A stretch of DNA of 9,664 nt from RQOF01 sp964461135. GTDB taxonomy: Bacteria > Calditrichota > Calditrichia > RBG-13-44-9. The stretch is from the NCBI GenBank assembly GCA_964461135.1, contig CAYWTB010000130.1, positions 1 through 9,664 on the forward strand, written 5' to 3'. Numbering within the stretch: position 1 is the stretch's first letter; each line of letters begins with the position of its first letter. A program made the translations under genes and the position numbers. This document shows, piece after piece, positions 6,299 to 9,664 of this stretch. The notes beneath the pieces were generated by a model, which saw nothing but the letters and a program-made list of their open reading frames with translations, ran no database searches and was not told where the DNA came from.

Positions 6299-6769
6299 GT
6301 GGGAAAAAAGAGTGCTGGTATTCTATTATACCGGGAGCGGAAGGGAACGGCTCAAGTATTCCTGGTTCATCCCGGGGGACCATTCTGGCGGAATAAGGAT
6401 GAAGGGGCATGGTCTATACCAAAGGGAGAATTCAATCCTGATGAAGATCCCCTGACCGCAGCCAGACGTGAGTTTGGTGAAGAAACGGGTCGTTTCGTTG
6501 ATGGAGATTTTGAAATGCTGACACCGGTTACACAACCCGGAGGAAAAGAAGTTCACGTCTGGGCCGTGGCGGGAGATATTGATCCGGACAATCTGGTAAG
6601 CAATACATTTTCCATGGAATGGCCTCCCCGAAGCGGAAAAAAGCAGGAATTTCCGGAAGTGGACCGGGGAGCCTGGTTCTCCTTTCCTGAGGCGGAAGAA
6701 AAGATCCTGAAAGGGCAGCTGGGACTTCTGAAGGAACTGGAAAAAATACTGAAAGAGAAAAATAGCTGA
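6299..6769 (+). CDS. Nudix hydrolase, COG4119-like
   Basis: 156 residues, starting at GTG with GAGGG eight bases upstream. No better start exists, since homologues begin with the same KKSAGILLY. The Nudix box spans 43-65: Gly43, Glu49, Arg57-Glu58, Glu61-Glu62 and Gly64 fit GX5EX7REUXEEXGU except for the last hydrophobic position. VHPGGPFWRNKDEGAWSIPKG (23-43) and the C-terminal EWPPRSGKKQEFPEVDR (107-123) are hallmarks of the predicted NTP pyrophosphohydrolase group COG4119. The substrate is not established; hydrolysis of a nucleoside diphosphate-linked compound is expected. No DNA-binding domain is present, so it is not an NrtR regulator of pncB. It lies 73 bp after osmC and converges with the CheR-type gene. 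Confidence 0.92.
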   Translation: MGKKSAGILLYRERKGTAQVFLVHPGGPFWRNKDEGAWSIPKGEFNPDEDPLTAARREFGEETGRFVDGDFEMLTPVTQPGGKEVHVWAVAGDIDPDNLVSNTFSMEWPPRSGKKQEFPEVDRGAWFSFPEAEEKILKGQLGLLKELEKILKEKNS

Positions 6770-6780
6770 GCAGAAGATTA

Positions 6781-6870
6781 TTACGGTGTCTGCCAGATAT
6801 AATAAGCGGGTATGATTTTGCCTTCAGGAAAATTATTGAAAGGATCTCCGGAGCCAAACCATATTTCCAT
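6781..6870 (-). CDS. Possible small ORF (29 residues) coupled to the CheR-type gene
   Basis: An ATG four bases after the CheR-type stop codon opens a 29-codon frame ending in TAA. The peptide begins MEIWFGSGDPF and ends IIPAYYIWQTP. The same frame stays open upstream, overlapping the end of the CheR-type gene, and reads like ordinary protein (TGKNEWMEIWFGSGDP). It could be a coupled micro-protein, the remnant of a lost C-terminal segment, or chance. No good ribosome binding site is seen. Confidence 0.2.
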   Translation of the reverse strand: MEIWFGSGDPFNNFPEGKIIPAYYIWQTP

Positions 6871-6874
6871 CCAC

Positions 6875-7693
6875 TCATTTTTTCCGGTAAATCTGCCTGT
6901 TTTCAGGTAAAGGAGTCAACTGAGTAAAACCGGTCGGAAGATTTTCGTGCGCTCCGATTACCAGATAGCCGTTTCCCTTCAGTTTTTGGTCCAGCCGTCT
7001 CAGGATTTTTTTTTGTAACAGAGGATCAGAATAGGTGAAAACCAAATTCCTGCAGAGAATCAGGTGAAATAGTCCCACCGGCATTTCAACCCGGATATCC
7101 TGTTGCTGAAAATTTATATTTTTTTTAAATATTTCCCTGAGTTTGTAATTCCCTTCAATGCAGTCAAAACCGGCTTCGAGATATCGGGATGGCAGATGTT
7201 TGAGGCTTCCCGGCCTGAAAATTCCTGCACTGGCACGGTTTAGCAGAAAAGAATTTAAATCGCTGGCAATGATTGTAAAATTTATCCTTTCCTTCAGGCC
7301 GGGCTCAATATCCAGTTTCCAGATCAGATTTATTGTATAGGGTTCTTCGCCGGAACAGCATCCGGCGCTCCAGATGCGGATTTCCCGTTTCCCGGTTCGG
7401 CCCGCTTCATCTGCCAGTTCCGGCAGAAGAGTTGTCTGGATATGGTCAAAGACTTTACGGTCACGGTAAAAGCGGGATACTGTAATGTAGCAGAGTGAAT
7501 CCAGCACTTCCCATTCCGCAGGATGAGTCTGCAAATATTCCCTGTAATTTTCCGCTTCTGGCAAACTTAATTCGTTAATGCGTTTTTGGATTCGTTTACA
7601 TACCTGTTTCCGTACCTTACGGAATCCTTCCCAGCGCATGGCCAGTCCGGGCAGACACCACTGCAGAAAATCGAGACATTGTTGATCATTCAT
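6875..7693 (-). CDS. CheR-type SAM-dependent methyltransferase, stand-alone
   Basis: 272 residues. A short helical N-domain (about 1-68) precedes the CheR catalytic domain. Motifs: ITVSRFYRD (70-78), equivalent to the usual T-x-FFRD; motif I IWSAGCCSGEEPYT (107-120) for S-adenosylmethionine; ASDLN (143-147), then GIF (157-159); LILCRNLVFTY (211-221); and NGYLVIGAHE (241-250). Classical CheR methylates glutamates on chemoreceptors, but the RFYRD variant and the start (FLQWCLPGLAMRWEGFRKVRK) recall a separate group of single CheR-like proteins, and no chemotaxis gene is nearby. The substrate is therefore uncertain and I withhold the symbol cheR. No clear ribosome binding site precedes the ATG. 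The SRPBCC gene lies 97 bp upstream on the same strand, so co-transcription is possible. Confidence 0.85.
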   Translation of the reverse strand: MNDQQCLDFLQWCLPGLAMRWEGFRKVRKQVCKRIQKRINELSLPEAENYREYLQTHPAEWEVLDSLCYITVSRFYRDRKVFDHIQTTLLPELADEAGRTGKREIRIWSAGCCSGEEPYTINLIWKLDIEPGLKERINFTIIASDLNSFLLNRASAGIFRPGSLKHLPSRYLEAGFDCIEGNYKLREIFKKNINFQQQDIRVEMPVGLFHLILCRNLVFTYSDPLLQKKILRRLDQKLKGNGYLVIGAHENLPTGFTQLTPLPENRQIYRKK

Positions 7694-7790
7694 GTGGATC
7701 AGACATTTTCATCGTATGATCTTCTTAATTCTATGTTATCACTTCAGGCGGCTGGTTAAAATATGACACAAACAGCCGGATGAAATAATT

Positions 7791-8327
7791 TCATTTTTCC
7801 GGGATCCTGCGGTTGATCAAATATGGTTTTAATCGTTCGAATAAAAAATGATACCAGACGTTGTTGACAATTTCCACCAGGCCGTCCTTCACTTCTCCTG
7901 CTGCGTGCACTGTGAGGCTAAACCGGGTGGAATCATTTCCCACTGGTTCCAGTGTATAAGTACTGACCACGTCAATGGCGTTGCCGGAAAGTCCCAGAGG
8001 ACCGTTGAAACGCAGCATCTTTCCCCGATCGGCAAGGATTACTTCTGCATGTTTTACGCCGTTACCCTGTTTATCAAAAATTTCATAGAACCCGCCTCCC
8101 GGCCGGGGTTCGATATATAATTTAAGGGGAGACTCTGAAAACGAATGATCCCACCACTGGCTGATATCTCCGGTAACTGCATCGTACACAGCGTCTGGAG
8201 TACCGGGCAGAGTAATGACATGTTTCACCTCAAAGCCGCCTGTGGACAAATCACTGTTTTCTCCCCAGCACAGGAAGGGTGTTAATAGTATCCCTGAATA
8301 TATGATTGTTTGGAAAAATCTATTCAT
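7791..8327 (-). CDS. Exported SRPBCC (START/Bet v1-like) domain protein
   Basis: 178 residues. Residues 1 to about 22 form a signal peptide: Asn-Arg, a hydrophobic core IIYSGILLTPFL, then a likely cut near CWG/EN. The Cys at 20 is not in a proper lipobox. The mature part is an SRPBCC fold: TLPGTPDAVYDAVTG (39-53), the ISQWWDHSFSE segment (55-65), KLYIEPRPGGGFYEIFD (69-85), FNGPLGLSG (107-115), and a C-terminal helix with VWYHFLFERLKPYL (157-170). This fold binds hydrophobic ligands; the AHSA1-like branch has no fixed reaction. Export to the periplasm is unusual for the family, most of which is cytoplasmic. GGAGGA stands three bases before the ATG, a strong but close site. The gene follows the methyltransferase by 52 bp on the same strand, suggesting one operon. 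Confidence 0.85.
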   Translation of the reverse strand: MNRFFQTIIYSGILLTPFLCWGENSDLSTGGFEVKHVITLPGTPDAVYDAVTGDISQWWDHSFSESPLKLYIEPRPGGGFYEIFDKQGNGVKHAEVILADRGKMLRFNGPLGLSGNAIDVVSTYTLEPVGNDSTRFSLTVHAAGEVKDGLVEIVNNVWYHFLFERLKPYLINRRIPEK

Positions 8328-8379
8328 ATTTCCTCCGAATTATTGAACGGTGATTTTTATGGATTAATTGGTACTCCTC

Positions 8380-8916
8380 TCATTGTTTGGTTTTAAAACT
8401 CAGGGCAGAATAAATCTCCCGGTGGTACCGGCTTGGCTTTGTGGCAAGCAGGTGCGTTTCATAAAATTCCCACCTGACAGATTTTTTCTGCCATTCCTCA
8501 AAGGGAATCGGATACGGAACCCAGGTTGTGGACTTGAAAATATTGTACTCCACCAGTATGAACCTGCCGGTTGTTTTCAGATAATTCCTGAATTGTCGCA
8601 GAACGGGTTCTTTATCTCTGATATAATGAAGGGAATTGGCCATGACAATTCCATCCAGGGCTGGTAAATTTAACGGATCAGCAAAATTCCCATGATAAAA
8701 ATACACCCTGAGAGAAGGATGCTTCCGGTAAAATAGTTTTTCCTGCTGCTGCAGGGCCGTCTTATCCATTTCAATGGAGTAAATCTCCGCACCTGGTTGC
8801 AGAATCTCAGCCAGTGCCAGGGTAAATGCCCCCCTGCCTGACCCCATATCTGCCCAGATGCCGGAAGTAGACGGAATGCCACCCATAATAAGATCGATAC
8901 AGTCATTTTGTGTCAT
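8380..8916 (-). CDS. Class I SAM-dependent methyltransferase
   Basis: 178 residues from ATG 8916. An in-frame TTG at 8928 would add four residues; neither has a clear ribosome binding site, and the ATG fits the usual family start (TQNDCIDLI). Rossmann-type motifs: motif I WADMGSGRGAFTLALA (21-36), the acidic end of strand 2 IYSIEMD (45-51), NFADPLNLP (77-85), LDGIVMANSLHYIRD (87-101) and GRFILVEYN (117-125). The order is that of class I small-molecule methyltransferases of the Methyltransf_25/11 kind. No substrate-specific domain is visible. First gene of a probable minus-strand unit with the SRPBCC gene. The divergent AraC-type gene starts 176 bp away and could control it. Confidence 0.88.
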   Translation of the reverse strand: MTQNDCIDLIMGGIPSTSGIWADMGSGRGAFTLALAEILQPGAEIYSIEMDKTALQQQEKLFYRKHPSLRVYFYHGNFADPLNLPALDGIVMANSLHYIRDKEPVLRQFRNYLKTTGRFILVEYNIFKSTTWVPYPIPFEEWQKKSVRWEFYETHLLATKPSRYHREIYSALSFKTKQ

Positions 8917-9014
8917 CTTATAAATCAAAAATATGGTTAAAATGTACCATGATGGCGGATTTCAGAATCAGAGTCTATATATTCGTTTTTAGTCAATATC
9001 TTTGATGATTTGTT

Positions 9015-9042
9015 TTGAGGATTCTTTCAAAATATTTATATT
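9015..9042 (+). promoter_or_regulatory. Candidate promoter for the AraC-type gene
   Basis: TTGAGG (9015-9020), a 16-bp spacer and TATATT (9037-9042) lie about 50 bp before the ATG at 9093, in the divergent intergenic region (8917-9092). The -35 matches consensus at four positions and the -10 at five. Confidence 0.35.
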
Positions 9043-9092
9043 ACATTTACGATGAGCTTGAAGCAACATTTTTTAAGTGAAAATAACAATTT

Positions 9093-9503
9093 ATGAGAAA
9101 TATGAAAGATATTTCACAGACAGATTATGAAAAATTTCCCTTGACGACGGAAAAGGCACAACTGATTATGGAAAAATTGGATGTCCTGATGAAAAATGAA
9201 AAGCCATTTCTGAACAGTCAGTTAACCCTCGCTGAACTTGCCGGGTATCTCGATATTCCTACCTTTCACCTATCCCGGGTTTTTAATGAATATTTGAAAC
9301 AGAATTATTTTGATTTTATCAACAAATTAAGGGTCGAAGAAGTGATGAGGATGCTGAGAGATCATGAATTTGATCATTTTGATGTGGCCACAATAGGATT
9401 AAAAGCCGGATTCAATTCTTCTGAAACCTTTCTGAGAGTCTTTTATTATTTCAACAAAATGACACCATCGCAATACCGGGAACATCGGGCAGCTGACTTG
9501 TAA
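9093..9503 (+). CDS. Small AraC-family DNA-binding protein (HTH_18 domain only)
   Basis: 136 residues, almost entirely the two-HTH AraC domain. The first helix-turn-helix is at about 44-64 (LTLAELAGYLDI, then LSRVFNEYL). The linker FDFINKLRVEEVMRML (73-88) follows. The second HTH is at about 98-118 (VATIGLKAGFNSSETFLRVF), ending with MTPSQYRE (123-130). The preceding TTEKAQLIMEKLDVLMKNEKP is the helix usually found between a membrane sensor and the HTH in large regulators of Bacteroidota and relatives. No sensor is present here, and an in-frame stop lies three codons before the ATG. It may be a free-standing regulator or a truncated one. The ribosome binding site is weak; a second ATG at 9102 is possible. 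It is transcribed away from the methyltransferase gene and could regulate it and itself. Confidence 0.85.
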   Translation: MRNMKDISQTDYEKFPLTTEKAQLIMEKLDVLMKNEKPFLNSQLTLAELAGYLDIPTFHLSRVFNEYLKQNYFDFINKLRVEEVMRMLRDHEFDHFDVATIGLKAGFNSSETFLRVFYYFNKMTPSQYREHRAADL

Positions 9504-9608
9504 TCACGACCGAGGTTCTTCTGAATGTTCCTAATGTTTTGCTTTTCTGAAATGGGAAATTAGTTTATCAGATTAAATGATTTTATCCCGGGCCTTGTTT
9601 TTAGAATT

Positions 9609-9652
9609 AAAATTAGGTTCATCACAAAAATGAGTACCTACAAAATTAGGTA
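9609..9652. repeat. Short direct repeat AAAATTAGGT near the window end
   Basis: AAAATTAGGT occurs at 9609-9618 and 9642-9651. The second copy is also the right side of a small inverted repeat, TACCTA (9635-9640) with TAGGTA (9647-9652). The rest of 9504-9664 shows no gene. It may be an operator for a gene beyond the window, or chance. Confidence 0.2.
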
Positions 9653-9664
9653 AACGATTATGTT

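Noticed and set aside
6299..6769. Nudix protein as an NrtR-type regulator of the nearby pncB
   Set aside because: NrtR needs a C-terminal winged helix; this 156-residue protein ends shortly after the Nudix fold and matches COG4119 features instead.
7749..7778. CGGCTG/CAGCCG inverted repeat between the SRPBCC and CheR-type genes as a terminator
   Set aside because: Six-bp stem, 18-nt loop and no T tract on the minus strand.

Overview
The window looks like a bacterial chromosome segment made of two blocks of different character. By eye, the left block (1 to about 3219) is strongly AT-rich. The right block (about 3220 to the end) carries ordinary single-copy genes with clearly higher GC inside the coding regions (4097-8916). 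The organism cannot be named. The right-hand gene set (pncB, osmC, a COG4119-like Nudix protein, a four-helix bundle S23-type protein, an exported SRPBCC protein and an AraC DNA-binding domain of the kind common in Bacteroidota and relatives) would suit a Gram-negative member of the FCB group, but this is only an impression.

Left block. Two minus-strand genes form a probable operon. A 610-residue protein ends in a HEPN ribonuclease-like domain with an intact RNFVIH (R-X4-H) motif. It is followed 34 bp later by a 152-residue Mrr-like PD-(D/E)XK nuclease. About 470 bp of AT-rich non-coding DNA lies upstream of the operon and holds a candidate promoter, an operator-like palindrome and a terminator-like hairpin. 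The block ends exactly at a 45-nt sequence that is the 3' half of a tRNA-Phe(GAA) gene (anticodon loop to CCA), followed at once by a strong terminator hairpin. The 5' half of the tRNA is absent. This is the layout left by an element integrated into the 3' end of tRNA-Phe: the duplicated 3' fragment marks the right attachment site, the island lies to the left, and the resident chromosome lies to the right. The HEPN/nuclease pair would therefore be cargo at the extremity of a genomic island, a typical place for anti-phage or toxin-like systems. It is the best candidate here for an undescribed system.

Right block, plus strand: a four-helix bundle protein flanked by TTCGAATTT repeats; pncB (nicotinate phosphoribosyltransferase, NAD salvage) behind a palindrome next to its ribosome binding site; osmC (organic hydroperoxide reductase) with its own promoter-like sequence; and a GTG-started Nudix hydrolase 73 bp further on.

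Right block, minus strand, read right to left: a class I SAM methyltransferase, an exported SRPBCC protein 52 bp downstream, and a stand-alone CheR-type methyltransferase, possibly one transcription unit converging on the Nudix gene. A small AraC-type DNA-binding protein is transcribed divergently from the methyltransferase at the right end.
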